The notes: generated by a model from the letters alone, not told the origin. Shown: positions 1 through 11,223, counted from the first letter of the stretch. The stretch is DNA of 64,000 bases from Methylobacterium sp. J-077 (GCF_022829365.1 NZ_JAKSYJ010000119.1:248001-312000); one strand, 5' to 3'. Numbers and translations are program-made.

Positions 1-1995
1 CACGACCGGAGCACGTTCCGCGCCGAGCCGGCCTGCCTGGACCTCGGAGACGGCCCGTTCCAAGTGGAATTGTCCGGCGCACCGCTGGGCCGGGGGGATG
101 CGGCGTTTTCCGGCTTCGGCGGATTCGGCCTGGTGCGCAGCGTGCCGGCCGCCGCTCGGCCGCCGGCGCCGGAACCAGTCGCGACGATCGAGCCAAAGCC
201 GATCCTGGAAGCGCCGTCTGAAACCGCGCAGACGCCCGACGCGCCTATGGAACCGGCTTCGGTCGCGCCACATGCGGAGCCGGCGCAGAACCGTGAGTCC
301 GGTGCGGTCCCTGACCCGAAACCGGTCGCCTCAGCGGCGGCGAGGGCCGCCGAGGCCGCGCCGCCGCCGGTCGAGCCGGAGCCCCCGGCCGCGATCGTCG
401 AGCAGCGGCCGACCGAGCCGTCCCTGTCGACCGACGAGCATGCCGCCTTCCGGGAGATCGCCCGCGCGCTCGGCGCCCGCTATGCCGGCGACGACGCTTC
501 CACCGAATCGCCGGCCCCGCGCTCCGAGGGCGGTGGCGCGGTCATGCCGTTCCCCGGCACGCATCCCGGCACCCCCGAGCCCCGCGAGGCCACCGCCACC
601 GCCACCGCCTCGGGCGACGCAGAATTCCTCGCCGGGCTGCCCCTGCCGACCCTGGTGCATCGCGACGGCGCGATCCTGGCGGCGAATCAGGCGCTGATCG
701 AGATCACCGGCTACGCCGACGTTGCGGCGCTGACCAAGGCCGGCCTCGACCGGCTGTTCCGTGGCCTGCCCCAGCCGGACGGTCCCGAGCCCGCCGCGCG
801 CCGGACGGCGATCGAGACCGCCGATGGCAGCGCCCGGGCGGTCGAAGTGATGGGCGGCGCCGGCACCTGGGAGGGTCGGCCGGCGACCTGCCTGGTCCTG
901 CGCCCGATCGACGAGGCCGATTCGGCGGGCGCACTGAAGGCCGAGCGCCTGGCCCGCGCGGCGCAGGCGGAGCGGACCGCTGCGGCCGAAGCGGCCCTCG
1001 ACGCCCTGGAGGCCGGGGTCCTGACCCTCGACGGCGCCGGGCGGATCGTGGCCCTGAACCGGGCCGCTGCCGAGCTGTTCGGCTGCGATCCCCGGGAGAT
1101 CGTCGGCGGCAGCTTCGTCGCCCTGTTCGACCGGGAATGCGTGCTGGCGGTGGCCGACGCCCTGCGCGGCGCGGCCCGGGAACCGCGCCCGGTCTCGGTG
1201 GCGGGTCGGGCGCTGACCATCGGCGTCTCGCCGGCCCGGGAGGACGGGCGCCGGGTCGCCGTGCTGAGCGCCGCCCCGGCCGAACCGGTGCAGGACGAGC
1301 CGGCGCCGAGCGCCGAGACGCATCCGGCCCGCGCCTTGGGCCTCGAGACGGCTTTGGCGCGCCTGGACCGGGCCTTCCGGGGGCCGCTGACCGGGATGGT
1401 CGAGCTCGCCGACGCGATGCTGAAGGAGCCGTTCGGCGCCCTCGGGGACGTGCGCTATCGCGGCTGCCTCGCCCAGATCAAGAGTTCGGGCGCGCTGATG
1501 CTGGAACGTGTCGGCGAACTCCTGGACCTCGCCACCATCGAGGCCGGCGCCCTGCGCCTCGATCCGCGTCGGATCGCCCTCAACGACGTGGTGGCGGGCT
1601 GCGTCGCGCGGCTGCAGGGCGAGGCCGCCCGCGGCCGGATCGTGGTGCGCACGAGCTTCTCCACCGATCTCGACGACCTCGAGGCGGACGAGCGCTCGGT
1701 GAGCCGCGCCGCCTGCCTGGTCATCGAGCACGCGATCCGGCGCTCCGCGGCCGGCGGCCAGGTCATCGTCTCGACCGGCTCCACCGAGAGCGCCGCGGTG
1801 GCGTTGCGGGTGCGGGATACCGGCGCCGGGGCGACCCAGACCGCCGCCGGGCCGGCCGGTGATGTCGAGGACGAACTGGCCCTGCCCCGCGCCCTGATCG
1901 AGGCCAATGGCGGGCGTCTCCAACTGTCGGCGCGCGCGGAGGACGGCACGCTGGTGGAGATCATCATGCCGACGCGCCGCGCCGCGAACGGGTGA
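1..1995 (+). CDS. PAS-domain histidine-kinase-fold protein lacking the phospho-accepting His (5' partial)
   Basis: The frame is open from base 1, so the N-terminus lies outside the window; an internal GTG at 64 is the first possible start inside it. The visible part has an Ala/Pro/Glu-rich, probably disordered stretch (to about 600), two PAS-like segments (around 640-900 and 990-1260), and a C-terminal dimerisation plus ATPase-like module. In the H-box the expected H-E-L-R-x-P-L reads R-A-F-R-G-P-L, so the acceptor His is Arg (codon 1369). The N-box Asn is His (codon 1729), while the G1 motif D-T-G-A-G is kept. Family knowledge: PleC/DivJ/PdhS-like kinases of alphaproteobacteria have this layout, and DivL shows that a missing His is tolerated in signalling. 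I infer a pseudokinase or regulator of another kinase rather than an active autokinase. It is followed by a 268-bp gap before acs. Confidence 0.75.
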   Translation, partial: HDRSTFRAEPACLDLGDGPFQVELSGAPLGRGDAAFSGFGGFGLVRSVPAAARPPAPEPVATIEPKPILEAPSETAQTPDAPMEPASVAPHAEPAQNRESGAVPDPKPVASAAARAAEAAPPPVEPEPPAAIVEQRPTEPSLSTDEHAAFREIARALGARYAGDDASTESPAPRSEGGGAVMPFPGTHPGTPEPREATATATASGDAEFLAGLPLPTLVHRDGAILAANQALIEITGYADVAALTKAGLDRLFRGLPQPDGPEPAARRTAIETADGSARAVEVMGGAGTWEGRPATCLVLRPIDEADSAGALKAERLARAAQAERTAAAEAALDALEAGVLTLDGAGRIVALNRAAAELFGCDPREIVGGSFVALFDRECVLAVADALRGAAREPRPVSVAGRALTIGVSPAREDGRRVAVLSAAPAEPVQDEPAPSAETHPARALGLETALARLDRAFRGPLTGMVELADAMLKEPFGALGDVRYRGCLAQIKSSGALMLERVGELLDLATIEAGALRLDPRRIALNDVVAGCVARLQGEAARGRIVVRTSFSTDLDDLEADERSVSRAACLVIEHAIRRSAAGGQVIVSTGSTESAAVALRVRDTGAGATQTAAGPAGDVEDELALPRALIEANGGRLQLSARAEDGTLVEIIMPTRRAANG

Positions 1996-2074
1996 AACCG
2001 GGGGGCGGTCGACCAATCGCGCAAGTATTCGGAAACACCCGGCCGCGGCTGACGGTTCGGCCGCCGCGATCCGC

Positions 2075-2103
2075 TTGACAGCGCTTCGAGCCGGCTTCAA
2101 TCA
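2075..2103 (+). promoter_or_regulatory. Possible sigma70-type promoter upstream of acs
   Basis: A perfect TTGACA lies at 2075-2080, followed at 17 bp by CAATCA, a weak -10 match. It is the only obvious -35-like hexamer in the gap before acs. Support is by eye only. Confidence 0.25.
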
Positions 2104-2263
2104 AGCCTTACATTGCGCCCAATTGAGTTCCGGGTCTTGGACCCGGCTGAAGCGGGCGAGCGACGATATCGTCATCGCACGATGTAGGCTACGTTACTTT
2201 GGAAGTCCTGGCTGCGCGGCCGATGCCGCGATACGATCGGGCACCAAACAGGGATGGAATGCC

Positions 2264-4210
2264 ATGGAAGGCAAGGTCGTCGAAGTTCAGGCCGCGTGGC
2301 GTGAGGGTGCTCACGTCGACGACGCCAAATATCGGCAGATGTACGAGGCGTCGGTCAGCAATCCCGACGCGTTCTGGGGTGAGCACGGCAAGCGCATCGA
2401 CTGGATGACGCCGTTCACCAAGATCAAGGACACCAGCTTCGAGCCTGGCAAGGTCTCGATCAAGTGGTTCGAGGACGGTAAGACCAACGTCGCCTACAAT
2501 TGCATCGACCGGCACCTGGAGACCCGCGGCGACCAGACCGCGATCATCTGGGAAGGCGACAATCCGGACGAAGCCAAGCACATCACCTACCGGGAACTGC
2601 ATGCGCAGGTCTGCCGGATGGCCAACGTCCTGCGCAATCGCGGCGTCGGCAAGGGCGACCGCGTCACCCTCTACATGCCGATGATTCCGGAAGCTGCCTA
2701 CGCGATGCTGGCCTGCGCCCGGCTCGGCGCGATCCACGCCATCGTGTTCGGCGGCTTCTCGCCGGATTCGCTGGCCTCGCGCATCCAGGGCTGCACGTCC
2801 AAGGTGGTGATCACCGCCGACGAGGGCCTGCGCGGCGGCCGCAAGGTGCCGCTGAAGGCCAATGTCGACGAGGCGATCAAGCGCATCGGGACCGACCTGG
2901 TCGAGCACGTGATCGTCGTGCGCCGGACCGGCGGCAGCGTCGCCATGGAGCCGGGCCGCGACGTCTATTACGACGAGGCTGCCGAGCAGGTCACCGACCA
3001 TTGCCCCGCCGAGCCGGTGGAGGCCGAGCACCCGCTGTTCATCCTCTACACCTCGGGCTCGACCGGCCAGCCGAAAGGCGTGGTCCACACCACCGGCGGC
3101 TACCTGGTCTACGCCTCGATGACCCACCAATACGTCTTCGATTACCGCGAGGGCGAGGTGTACTGGTGCACGGCCGATGTCGGCTGGGTCACGGGCCACA
3201 GCTACATCGTGTACGGGCCGCTCGCCAACGGCGCGACCACGCTGATGTTCGAGGGCATCCCGACCTATCCGTCGACCTCGCGGTTCTGGGACGTGGTCGA
3301 CAAGCACAAGGTCAACATCTTCTACACCGCGCCGACCGCGATCCGCTCGCTGATGGGCGGCGGCGAGGGGCCGGTGAAGAAGACCTCCCGCCAGTCGCTG
3401 CGGGTGCTCGGCTCGGTGGGCGAGCCGATCAACCCGGAAGCCTGGGAGTGGTACTACAACGTCGTCGGCGAGGGCCGCTGCTCCATCGTCGACACGTGGT
3501 GGCAGACCGAGACCGGCGGCATCCTGATCACCCCGCTCCCGGGCGCCACCGCCCTCAAGCCGGGTTCGGCCACGCGGCCGTTCTTCGGCGTGCAGCCCGA
3601 GATGGTCGATGCCGAGGGCAAGGTCCTGCAGGGTCCCTGCGAAGGCAACCTCTGCATCGCGGATTCCTGGCCCGGCCAGATGCGCACGATTTACGGCGAC
3701 CACGAGCGCTTCGAGCAGACCTACTTCTCGACCTATCCAGGCAAGTACTTCACCGGTGACGGCGCGCGGCGCGACGCGGACGGCTATTACTGGATCACCG
3801 GCCGGGTCGACGACGTGATCAACGTCTCGGGCCACCGGATGGGCACCGCGGAGGTCGAGTCCTCCCTCGTCGCCCACCCGAAGGTCGCCGAGGCCGCGGT
3901 GGTCGGCTATCCGCACACCGTCAAGGGCCAGGGCATCTACGCCTACGTCACCCTCAACGATGGCGAGGAAGGCGACGATGCCCTGCGCAAGGAGCTGGTG
4001 ACCTGGGTCCGCAAGGATATCGGGCCGATCGCTTCGCCGGACCTGATCCAGTTCGCCCCCGGCCTGCCCAAGACCCGTTCGGGCAAGATCATGCGCCGCA
4101 TCCTGCGCAAGATCGCCGAGGACGATTTCGGCTCCCTCGGCGACACCTCGACGCTGGCGGAGCCGGCAGTGGTCGATGACCTGATCGAGAATCGGCAGAA
4201 CCGGCCCTGA
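2264..4210 (+). CDS. acs: Acetyl-CoA synthetase (acetate--CoA ligase, AMP-forming)
   Basis: 648 residues, the usual length for Acs. It activates acetate with ATP and CoA to acetyl-CoA through acetyl-AMP in the cytosol. The N-terminal ACAS_N segment is followed by the AMP-binding core with the P-loop-like motif [11 protein letters not shown] (near residue 266) and the WWQTETGG motif. The C-terminal domain has [17 protein letters not shown] and the acetylatable lysine motif [11 protein letters not shown]. The ATG at 2264 begins MEGKVVEVQ; longer in-frame extensions upstream carry no family similarity and were not used. Downstream, DUF485 and actP on the same strand form an acetate uptake and activation group, 124 bp after the stop. 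Confidence 0.97.
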   Translation: MEGKVVEVQAAWREGAHVDDAKYRQMYEASVSNPDAFWGEHGKRIDWMTPFTKIKDTSFEPGKVSIKWFEDGKTNVAYNCIDRHLETRGDQTAIIWEGDNPDEAKHITYRELHAQVCRMANVLRNRGVGKGDRVTLYMPMIPEAAYAMLACARLGAIHAIVFGGFSPDSLASRIQGCTSKVVITADEGLRGGRKVPLKANVDEAIKRIGTDLVEHVIVVRRTGGSVAMEPGRDVYYDEAAEQVTDHCPAEPVEAEHPLFILYTSGSTGQPKGVVHTTGGYLVYASMTHQYVFDYREGEVYWCTADVGWVTGHSYIVYGPLANGATTLMFEGIPTYPSTSRFWDVVDKHKVNIFYTAPTAIRSLMGGGEGPVKKTSRQSLRVLGSVGEPINPEAWEWYYNVVGEGRCSIVDTWWQTETGGILITPLPGATALKPGSATRPFFGVQPEMVDAEGKVLQGPCEGNLCIADSWPGQMRTIYGDHERFEQTYFSTYPGKYFTGDGARRDADGYYWITGRVDDVINVSGHRMGTAEVESSLVAHPKVAEAAVVGYPHTVKGQGIYAYVTLNDGEEGDDALRKELVTWVRKDIGPIASPDLIQFAPGLPKTRSGKIMRRILRKIAEDDFGSLGDTSTLAEPAVVDDLIENRQNRP

Positions 4211-4334
4211 TCGGTCCGAACTCCAAGAAACGACGAGGCGGGTGCCGGTCCGGCGCCCGCCCCCAACAAGAACCACGCAACTCGGTCTCAAGAACAACCG
4301 GAAGGCCGGAGTGCCTTTGCGGGAGGAACACGCC

Positions 4335-4709
4335 ATGAGCGGCTCGACACTCGGCCTTCGCGGGGGCACCGCGCGCCCCTCACCCCGCGCCGCCGGCGCG
4401 CCTGTCGATCCGCAGATCGACCGCATCGTCCGGACCCCGGAATTCAAGCAGCTCGTCGCCGAGCGCACCCGGTTCGGCTTGATCCTGACGATCCTGATGC
4501 TGGTGGTCTATTTCGGCTTCATCGGCCTGATCGCCTTCGACAAATCGCTCTTGGCCGTGAAGGTCGGCGGCGGCACCGCGTCGCTCGGCCTATTCATGGG
4601 CGTGTTCGTGATCCTGTTCGCCTTCGTGCTGACCGGCATCTACGTGGCCCGGGCCAACACCCGTTTCGACGCCCTGAGCGACGCCCTGAAGCGGAGCGTC
4701 GGCCGATGA
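4335..4709 (+). CDS. yjcH: DUF485 inner-membrane protein, partner of acetate permease
   Basis: 124 residues. The start ATG at 4335 has a strong ribosome site GGGAGGA at 4321-4327. Two hydrophobic segments (about residues 50-72 and 85-110) separated by a short polar loop match the DUF485/YjcH family, whose members almost always sit directly before a sodium:solute acetate symporter. The stop overlaps the actP start by four bases (ATGA), indicating translational coupling. Its molecular role is not established; a helper or stabiliser of ActP is the usual inference. The first 35 residues are Arg/Pro/Gly-rich and probably cytoplasmic. Confidence 0.9.
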   Translation: MSGSTLGLRGGTARPSPRAAGAPVDPQIDRIVRTPEFKQLVAERTRFGLILTILMLVVYFGFIGLIAFDKSLLAVKVGGGTASLGLFMGVFVILFAFVLTGIYVARANTRFDALSDALKRSVGR

Positions 4710-6388
4710 ACCGGATCCTCCTCGGCCTGACGCTGGCCACGATCACGGCCTGCGCGGCCTACGCCGCAGGCCCCGACCTTGGCGCTGTCACGCAGTCGGC
4801 CACGAACTGGCCGGCCATCGGCATGTTCCTGTTCTTCGTGCTGCTGACGCTCGGCATCACCTACAAGGCCGCCAAGGGCACCAAGTCGGCCGCCGACTTC
4901 TACGCCGCGGGCGGCGGCATCTCGGCCGGCACCAACGCCCTGGCGATCGCCGGCGACTACATGTCGGCGGCCTCGTTCCTCGGCATCTCGGGCCTGGTCT
5001 ACACCTCGGGCTTCGACGGGCTGATCTACTCCACCGGCTTCCTGGTCGGCTGGCCGATCGTGCTGTTCCTGATCGCCGAACGCCTGCGCAACCTCGGCAA
5101 GTTCACCTTCGCCGACGTGGCGAGCTTCCGCCTCGACCAGACCGCGATCCGCATCATCTCGGCGGTGGGCACCCTGGTGGTGGTGGCGTTCTACCTGATC
5201 GCCCAGATGGTCGGCGCCGGCAAGCTGATCCAGCTCCTGTTCGGTCTGCCCTACCTCTACGCCGTGGTGATCGTCGGCGTGCTGATGATTGTCTACGTCG
5301 CCTTCGGCGGCATGAAGGCGACCACCTGGGTCCAGGTGATCAAGGCCTGCCTGCTTCTGGGCGGCGCGACCTTCATGGCCGGCGCCGTGCTGTTCAAGTA
5401 CGGCTTCAACCCGGAGACGCTGTTTGCCGCCTCGGTGCAGGTCCACCCGAAGGGCGACGCCATCATGGCGCCCGGCGGCCTGGTCTCGAACCCGGTCGAG
5501 GCGATCTCGCTCGGCGTCGGCCTGATGTTCGGCACCGCCGGCCTGCCGCATATCCTGATGCGGTTCTTCACGGTCTCGGACGCGCAGGCGGCGCGCAAGT
5601 CGGTGTTCTATGCCACCGGCCTGATCGGCTACTTCTACATCCTCACGTTCATCATCGGCTTCGGCGGCATCGCCCTGCTGATGTCGGATCCGAGCTACTT
5701 CAAGCTCGGCGCAGCCGGCACCTTCGACAAGCTGAAAGACATGATCGGCGGCACCAACATGGTCGCCGTCAACCTCGCCAACGCGGTCGGCGGCCCGTAC
5801 TTCCTCGGGTTCATCTCGGCGGTGGCGTTCGCGACCATCCTGGCGGTGGTGGCGGGCCTGACGCTGGCGGGCGCCTCGGCGGTCAGCCACGACCTCTACG
5901 CCCAGGTGATCGCCCGCGGGCGCACCACCGAGAAGCACGAGGTCAACCTGTCGAAGATCTCGGCCGTGGTGATCGGGATCGTGGCGATCTATCTCGGCTA
6001 CGTGTTCGAGAACCAGAACGTCGCCTTCATGGTCGGGCTGGCCTTCTCGGTGGCGGCGAGCTGCAACTTCCCGGTGCTGGCCATGTCGATCCTGTGGCGC
6101 GGCACCACCACCTGGGGGGCGCTGGCGGGCGGCCTCGTCGGCCTGATTTCGGCGGTCGGGATGGTGGTGCTGTCCAAGGCGGTCTGGGTGGTGACGTTCG
6201 GCAACGCCGCGGCGATCTTCCCCTACGACAACCCGGCTCTGTTCTCGATGCCGCTGGCCTTCGTGACCATCTGGGCCGTGTCGAGCCTCGACCAGTCCCG
6301 CAAGGCGCAACGCGAGCGCGCCGCCTTCGAGGCGCAGTTCGTGCGCTCCGAGACCGGCATCGGCGCGGTGGGCGCGCACGCCCACTGA
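4706..6388 (+). CDS. actP: Cation/acetate symporter
   Basis: 560 residues, with about 13 hydrophobic segments of the sodium:solute symporter (SSS) family. An N-terminal signal-like segment (residues 1-21, ending in AYAAG) is typical of ActP. Characteristic stretches include [22 protein letters not shown] and [19 protein letters not shown]. The predicted role is uptake of acetate and other short monocarboxylates (glycolate, for example) driven by a cation gradient, feeding Acs encoded two genes upstream. The start overlaps the end of the DUF485 gene by 4 bp. A GC-rich hairpin lies about 30 bp after the stop. Confidence 0.95.
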   Translation: MNRILLGLTLATITACAAYAAGPDLGAVTQSATNWPAIGMFLFFVLLTLGITYKAAKGTKSAADFYAAGGGISAGTNALAIAGDYMSAASFLGISGLVYTSGFDGLIYSTGFLVGWPIVLFLIAERLRNLGKFTFADVASFRLDQTAIRIISAVGTLVVVAFYLIAQMVGAGKLIQLLFGLPYLYAVVIVGVLMIVYVAFGGMKATTWVQVIKACLLLGGATFMAGAVLFKYGFNPETLFAASVQVHPKGDAIMAPGGLVSNPVEAISLGVGLMFGTAGLPHILMRFFTVSDAQAARKSVFYATGLIGYFYILTFIIGFGGIALLMSDPSYFKLGAAGTFDKLKDMIGGTNMVAVNLANAVGGPYFLGFISAVAFATILAVVAGLTLAGASAVSHDLYAQVIARGRTTEKHEVNLSKISAVVIGIVAIYLGYVFENQNVAFMVGLAFSVAASCNFPVLAMSILWRGTTTWGALAGGLVGLISAVGMVVLSKAVWVVTFGNAAAIFPYDNPALFSMPLAFVTIWAVSSLDQSRKAQRERAAFEAQFVRSETGIGAVGAHAH

Positions 6389-6415
6389 GCCCGCGGGTTA
6401 TTGGCGAGAACCGGG

Positions 6416-6442
6416 GGGCGCGGCGCGAGCCGCGCCCTTCGT
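6416..6442 (+). terminator. Probable terminator of acs-yjcH-actP
   Basis: A nine-base-pair perfect stem (6416-6424 with 6429-6437, loop GCGA) lies just after actP. The following tract TTCGTCGTTT is only moderately T-rich, so this is a weak intrinsic terminator or a Rho-assisted stop. Confidence 0.45.
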
Positions 6443-6620
6443 CGTTTCAGGATCGGCACGCCGCCATGTTGATGACGGTCCTCCCGCCCGCATTGCCGAT
6501 TGACCCACCCAATTCCAGCGGTCACGCCTACGTAATCTGCGTGCCGTGCGGGGCCCGCAATCCGAGGGGCGACGGCCGACGCCCCCGGTCGCGCATGCTT
6601 CGTCTGAGAGGGACCGGATC

Positions 6621-8303
6621 ATGGCCGTGGCAGGTGCGATCCCGCGGACGGAAGACGCCGCGAGGCCGATGAGTTCGGCCGAGAAGCGGGTGATCTTCGC
6701 GTCCTCGCTCGGCACCGTGTTCGAGTGGTACGATTTCTACCTCTACGGCTCGCTCGCGGCGATCATCGGCGCCCAGTTCTTCTCGGCCTACCCGCCCGCG
6801 ACCCGGGACATCTTCGCGCTGCTCGCCTTCGCCGCCGGCTTCATCGTGAGGCCGTTCGGCGCCCTGGTGTTCGGCCGGATCGGCGACCTCGTCGGGCGCA
6901 AATACACCTTCCTGGTCACGATTCTGATCATGGGCCTGTCGACCTTCATCGTCGGCACGCTGCCCAACGCCGCCACCATCGGGATCGCGGCGCCGATCCT
7001 CCTGATCGGTCTGCGGCTGGCCCAGGGGCTTGCGCTCGGCGGCGAGTATGGCGGCGCGGCGACCTACGTGGCCGAACACGCGCCCAACGGACGGCGCGGC
7101 TTCTACACGAGCTGGATCCAGACCACGGCGACGCTGGGCCTGTTCCTGTCGCTGCTGGTGATCCTGGCGACCCGGAGCTTCACCGGAGAGGCGGCCTTCG
7201 CCGAATGGGGCTGGCGGATCCCGTTCCTGGTCTCGGTGCTGCTGCTCGGCATCTCCGTGTGGATCCGCCTGCAGCTCTCGGAGTCGCCGGCCTTCCAGAA
7301 GATGAAGGACGCGGGCAAGACCTCGAAGGCACCGCTCACAGAGGCGTTCGGTGAGTGGAAGAACGCCAAGTTCGCGGTCATCGCCCTGTTCGGCCTCGTC
7401 GCCGGTCAGGGGGTAGTCTGGTACACGGGCCAGTTCTACGCGCTGTTCTTCCTGCAATCGATCCTGAATGTCGACGGCTACACCGCGAACCTGCTGATCG
7501 CGTGGTCGCTGCTGCTCGGCACCGGCCTGTTCGTGCTGTTCGGCTGGCTGTCGGACAGGATCGGCCGCAAGGTCATCATCCTGGCGGGCTGCGCGATCGC
7601 GGCGGCGACGTTCTTCCCGATCTTCAAGGGCATCACCGCCACCGCCAACCCGAAGCTCCAAGCCGCGATCGAGACCGTGAAGGTCACCGTCACGGCCGAT
7701 CCGGCCGCCTGCGGCACCCTGTTCAACCCGGTCGGAACGCGGGTGTTCTCAGCGCCCTGCGACCTCGCCCGCGACTTCCTGTCGAAATCCTCGGTGAAGT
7801 ACGACACCGCGCCGGGCGCCCCCGGCCAGCCCACGGTGATCCGGGTGAACGACACCGCGATCGCCTATCCGCAAGGCGGCGCGCCCGAGGCCAACGCGGC
7901 CGTGACCGCGGCGCTCCAGGCGGCGGGCTATCCGAAAGCCGGCGATCCCGGGATCGTCAGGATGGCGAACCCGTTCGACGTGGTCCGGCCGCAGGTCGCC
8001 CAGGTGATCGGCCTGCTGTTCATCCTCGTGCTGTTCGTCACGATGGTCTACGGCCCGATCGCCGCGATGCTGGTGGAGTTGTTCCCGACCCGGATCCGAT
8101 ACACGTCGATGTCCCTGCCCTACCATATCGGCAACGGGTGGTTCGGCGGCCTGCTGCCGGCCACCGCCTTCGCCATGGTGGCTCAGACCGGGGATATCTA
8201 TTACGGCCTCTGGTACCCGATCGTCATCGCGGTCGCGACGGTGATCATCGGGCTGATCTTCGTACCTGAGACCAAGGATCGCGACATCTTCGCCGACACC
8301 TGA
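6621..8303 (+). CDS. MFS metabolite:H+ symporter (MHS family)
   Basis: 560 residues. The motif GTVFEWYDFYLYG at the first membrane helix and GRIGDLVGRKYTF in the loop after helix 2 are hallmarks of the metabolite:H+ symporter family (relatives of ShiA, KgtP, ProP). Twelve membrane helices are visible, but the second half carries a roughly 120-residue polar insertion (about residues 345-465, with a Cys pair in DPAACGTLFN and SAPCDLA) between two helices, likely periplasmic. Several alphaproteobacterial MHS members carry such an insert. The substrate cannot be read from sequence; the location after actP suggests a small carboxylate. The ATG at 6621 follows GAGAGGGACC and precedes the first helix by about 25 residues. 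Confidence 0.88.
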   Translation: MAVAGAIPRTEDAARPMSSAEKRVIFASSLGTVFEWYDFYLYGSLAAIIGAQFFSAYPPATRDIFALLAFAAGFIVRPFGALVFGRIGDLVGRKYTFLVTILIMGLSTFIVGTLPNAATIGIAAPILLIGLRLAQGLALGGEYGGAATYVAEHAPNGRRGFYTSWIQTTATLGLFLSLLVILATRSFTGEAAFAEWGWRIPFLVSVLLLGISVWIRLQLSESPAFQKMKDAGKTSKAPLTEAFGEWKNAKFAVIALFGLVAGQGVVWYTGQFYALFFLQSILNVDGYTANLLIAWSLLLGTGLFVLFGWLSDRIGRKVIILAGCAIAAATFFPIFKGITATANPKLQAAIETVKVTVTADPAACGTLFNPVGTRVFSAPCDLARDFLSKSSVKYDTAPGAPGQPTVIRVNDTAIAYPQGGAPEANAAVTAALQAAGYPKAGDPGIVRMANPFDVVRPQVAQVIGLLFILVLFVTMVYGPIAAMLVELFPTRIRYTSMSLPYHIGNGWFGGLLPATAFAMVAQTGDIYYGLWYPIVIAVATVIIGLIFVPETKDRDIFADT

Positions 8304-8330
8304 GCACGCCGCGACCGCTTCCCGGTGACG

Positions 8331-8368
8331 ACACCCGAGCCGCCCGCGCGGTCCGGGTGTTTTTGTTT
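8331..8368 (+). terminator. Intrinsic terminator after the MHS transporter
   Basis: The stem ACACCCG (8331-8337) pairs with CGGGTGT (8354-8360), enclosing a GC-rich loop, and is followed directly by TTTTTGTTT. It lies 27 bp downstream of the stop codon. Confidence 0.8.
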
Positions 8369-8816
8369 CCGCCGTGCCGCGTCGAGATGGACGGACAGGC
8401 GATCCGGGTTCGGGTCGGGCCGACCATCGCCGCGCGCGCAGCGATGGCGGCGGGCGCCGATTCGGTGCCCGGATCCAGCGCCAACGTTCGTCACACGGGG
8501 CATTCGCGCCTCAGGTGCGCTTCATCACGCAGGCAGGCCGCCAACACCGATACGGCTGTGTTGCCGACCCAAAGGCGATTCTGCGTCAGTGTGAAGCGAT
8601 GGCCGGCCAAAGATTGACATTCCCCCGCGATTCTGGTGCCCGGAGGCTATTATTATTTCTTGTCCAATGGTACGGGCAGAACCGAAATCAGTCGATACAA
8701 ACATACAGGTTGTACTCCGACAACCACTTGTTGCCGATCAAAAAACAGTTCCGGCGGAACCGATAACTGGCCTCGACCGTCTTCGAAACAATTTACTGCC
8801 CGACAGGAAATCAAAC
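8369..8816. other. Gene-poor stretch
   Basis: Several short open frames exist on the + strand, but none has a convincing start, a stable codon pattern or a recognisable domain. The right half becomes less GC-rich. I see no RNA gene or repeat here. Confidence 0.5.
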
Positions 8817-8957
8817 GTGAACGACGCCTTGATGCAGTTTCGTCGGAAGAGCGGCAGCAAGCCGCCTCTATCTCTGGTTATCGGCGCCAACATCACGATG
8901 ATTGCCGTCTGGATCGCAATCTCCACGGTCGCCGGCGGCCCGATCTGGCTATGGTAA
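8817..8957 (+). CDS. Possible small single-pass membrane protein
   Basis: 46 codons from GTG 8817, preceded by ACAGGAAA at a plausible ribosome-site distance. The product starts polar and basic (QFRRKSGSK) and then has one hydrophobic segment (residues about 20-40) ending GGPIWLW. This positive-inside single-helix layout is common in small alphaproteobacterial membrane proteins. No family is recognised. The last 9 bases overlap the end of the convergent gene on the other strand. Confidence 0.35.
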   Translation: MNDALMQFRRKSGSKPPLSLVIGANITMIAVWIAISTVAGGPIWLW

Positions 8958-9203
8958 CGGCGACTGCCGGTTGCGTTTATCGTCGTAACAACCGCTGCAA
9001 TACGCGCCGAGCAGGTATCCGGACTGGTGCGCGGTGAGATAGCCCAGCACGATCAGGCCGTGGAGCATGTCGAGCCCCGGGCCGAACGCGAACAGGATCA
9101 CCGCGCCGACCAGGATCAGAACCGATGTCGCGATCATGACCAGCATGGTGTAAGACCAGCCGATCAGTATTCCGATCACGAACAGCACTACAGCGAGTAA
9201 CAT
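8949..9203 (-). CDS. Small membrane protein, unknown function
   Basis: 84 residues from ATG 9203, with AGGTGA five bases upstream. Two or three hydrophobic segments cover residues 1-40 and 47-68, followed by a short Cys-containing basic tail (YCSGCYDDKRNR). The phrase LTAHQSGYLLGAY resembles small hypothetical membrane proteins of Rhizobiales, but I cannot name the family. The gene ends convergently against the small + strand frame. Confidence 0.55.
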   Translation of the reverse strand: MLLAVVLFVIGILIGWSYTMLVMIATSVLILVGAVILFAFGPGLDMLHGLIVLGYLTAHQSGYLLGAYCSGCYDDKRNRQSPLP

Positions 9204-9624
9204 CGCGTCACCTGGCTCAAGGTTGTTTCGGCCTACGACGCTGAAACAACATCCCCGAAAAGGGGCTCCGAAGCCTTATGCCACGGGCACCGCACCCGCG
9301 ATCCACCAGCAGATCGCGCGATCCGACGACAAAGCTCCGTCGAACCACACGTTTTACATGCCGTGCAGGCAGTGAAATATCAAGCCCCACATAGATCCGG
9401 ATCAAATCGCTTCAAATACGACGCGTTTGCCTATCGGTTATTTGGTTTTGCAAAATCGATGTTGCGAGACTGGGCGATGGGTAGTCGATGCATCGCCAAT
9501 AGATCCATCGCCGAACCCCGGCACACGTGTCCGGGTGTCCGTGCGGCGGCGCGCGCGCGAGCGTTTTTCCGCAGAGCGTTAACGCCGCGCCGAGGCCCGG
9601 CCGAACGGCCGGGGCGGTCCGGCG
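9204..9624. other. Non-coding stretch downstream of purH, with one hairpin
   Basis: No credible gene is seen. A perfect 7-bp stem (9596-9602 with 9607-9613, loop GAAC) lies just after the purH stop on the minus strand. There is no T-tract after it, so it would be a Rho-type or mRNA-protecting hairpin. Confidence 0.4.
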
Positions 9625-11223
9625 TCAGTGCCGGAAGTGGCGGTGCCCGGTGAACACCATGGCCAGCCCCGCCTCGTCGGCGGCCGCGATCACCTCGGCG
9701 TCGCGCATCGAGCCGCCCGGCTGGATCACCGCGGTCGCGCCCGCCTCAGCGGCGGCCAGCAGGCCGTCGGCGAACGGGAAGAACGCGTCCGAGGCGACCA
9801 CGGACCCGACCGCCAGGCTCGCGGCGAGCCCTAAGCGCTTGGCGCCCTCGGCGGCCTTCCAGGCGGCGATGCGGGACGAATCGACCCGGGACATCTGCCC
9901 GGCCCCGATCCCCACGGTGGCGCCGGCCTTGGCGTACACGATGGCGTTCGACTTCACGTGCTTGGCGACCCGGTAGGCGAACAGCAGGTCGGCCGATTCG
10001 GCCGCGCTCGGCGCGCGCTTGGTCACGACCTTGAGCGGCATGTCGTCGACCACCACCGCGTCGCGGCCTTGGACCAGCAGGCCGCCGGAAAGGGTGCGGA
10101 CGGTCTCGCCGGGCGCCCGCGGGTCGGGCAGGCTGCCGGCCAGCAGCAGGCGCAGGTTCTTCTTGGCGGCGACGATGGCGGCGGCCTCCGGGGTCGCATC
10201 CGGGGCGATGATCACCTCGGTGAAGATCTCCACGATCTTGCGGGCGGCCTCGGCGTCCAGCGTCCGGTTGAGCGCGACGATGCCGCCGAAGGCCGATGTC
10301 GGGTCGCAGGCCAGCGCCCGCTCGTAGGCGTCGAGCAGGCTCGCGCCCTCGGCCACGCCGCACGGATTGGCGTGCTTGATGATCGCCACCGCGGCGGCGC
10401 GGGCCGGGTCGAACTCGGCGACGCATTCGTAGGCGGCGTCGGTGTCGTTGAAGTTGTTGTAGGACAGTTCCTTGCCCTGGAGCTGGCGCGCGGTCGCCAC
10501 CCCGGCCCGCACTTGGCCGGGCGCCCGGTAGAAGGCGGCCGCCTGATGCGGGTTCTCGCCGTAGCGCAGGCTCTGCGCCAACGTGCCCCCGAAGGCCCGG
10601 AACCGGCCCGGCGTCTCGGTACCGAACTGCACCGCCATCCAGTTGGCGATCGCGGCGTCATAGGCGGCGGTGCGGGCGAACGCCTTCTGGGCCAGTTCGC
10701 GGCGCAGCTCGGACCCGATGGCGCCGCCGTTCTGCTCCAGCGCCGCCAGCACCGCGGCGTAATCTGCGACGTCGGTGACGACGGCGACATCGGCGTGGTT
10801 CTTGGCGGCCGCGCGAATCATCGCCGGGCCCCCGACATCGATGTTCTCGATGCAGTCGGCCTCCGGCTTGTCGGCCGCGATCGTCGCCTCGAACGGGTAG
10901 AGGTTCACCACCAGCAGGTCGATCGCCCCGATGCCGTGGGCGGCGAGCGCGGCCTGGTGCTCGGGGTTGTCGCGGATCGCGAGCAGCCCGCCGTGGACCG
11001 CCGGATGCAGGGTCTTCACCCGCCCGTCCATCATCTCGGGGAAACCGGTCAGGTCGGCGACCTCGGTGACCGGAAGGCCGGCCTCCTGCAGGGCGCGATG
11101 GGTGCCGCCGGTCGAGACCAGCCTGATGCCGCGGGCGTCGAGCGCCTCGGCGAAGTCCACGACGCCGGTCTTGTCCGAGACCGAGAGGAGCGCGCGGGAG
11201 ACCCGCACCTGATCGTGCGCCAT
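9625..11223 (-). CDS. purH: Bifunctional AICAR formyltransferase / IMP cyclohydrolase
   Basis: 532 residues, the standard PurH length. It catalyses the last two steps of de novo purine synthesis: 10-formyl-THF-dependent formylation of AICAR, then closure to IMP. The N-terminal MGS-like cyclohydrolase domain is visible ([42 protein letters not shown]). The C-terminal transformylase domain has the catalytic KHANPCG motif and ends with [11 protein letters not shown] and FTGHRHFRH. The ATG at 11223 ([18 protein letters not shown]) fits the family start. The frame extends upstream without similarity. It lies 68 bp downstream of the heparinase-like gene on the same strand, probably co-transcribed. 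Confidence 0.97.
   Translation of the reverse strand: MAHDQVRVSRALLSVSDKTGVVDFAEALDARGIRLVSTGGTHRALQEAGLPVTEVADLTGFPEMMDGRVKTLHPAVHGGLLAIRDNPEHQAALAAHGIGAIDLLVVNLYPFEATIAADKPEADCIENIDVGGPAMIRAAAKNHADVAVVTDVADYAAVLAALEQNGGAIGSELRRELAQKAFARTAAYDAAIANWMAVQFGTETPGRFRAFGGTLAQSLRYGENPHQAAAFYRAPGQVRAGVATARQLQGKELSYNNFNDTDAAYECVAEFDPARAAAVAIIKHANPCGVAEGASLLDAYERALACDPTSAFGGIVALNRTLDAEAARKIVEIFTEVIIAPDATPEAAAIVAAKKNLRLLLAGSLPDPRAPGETVRTLSGGLLVQGRDAVVVDDMPLKVVTKRAPSAAESADLLFAYRVAKHVKSNAIVYAKAGATVGIGAGQMSRVDSSRIAAWKAAEGAKRLGLAASLAVGSVVASDAFFPFADGLLAAAEAGATAVIQPGGSMRDAEVIAAADEAGLAMVFTGHRHFRH

Noticed and set aside
4640..6385. Long minus-strand open frame opposite actP
   Set aside because: His/Asp/Arg-rich composition mirrors third-position GC of actP; no domain or ribosome site.
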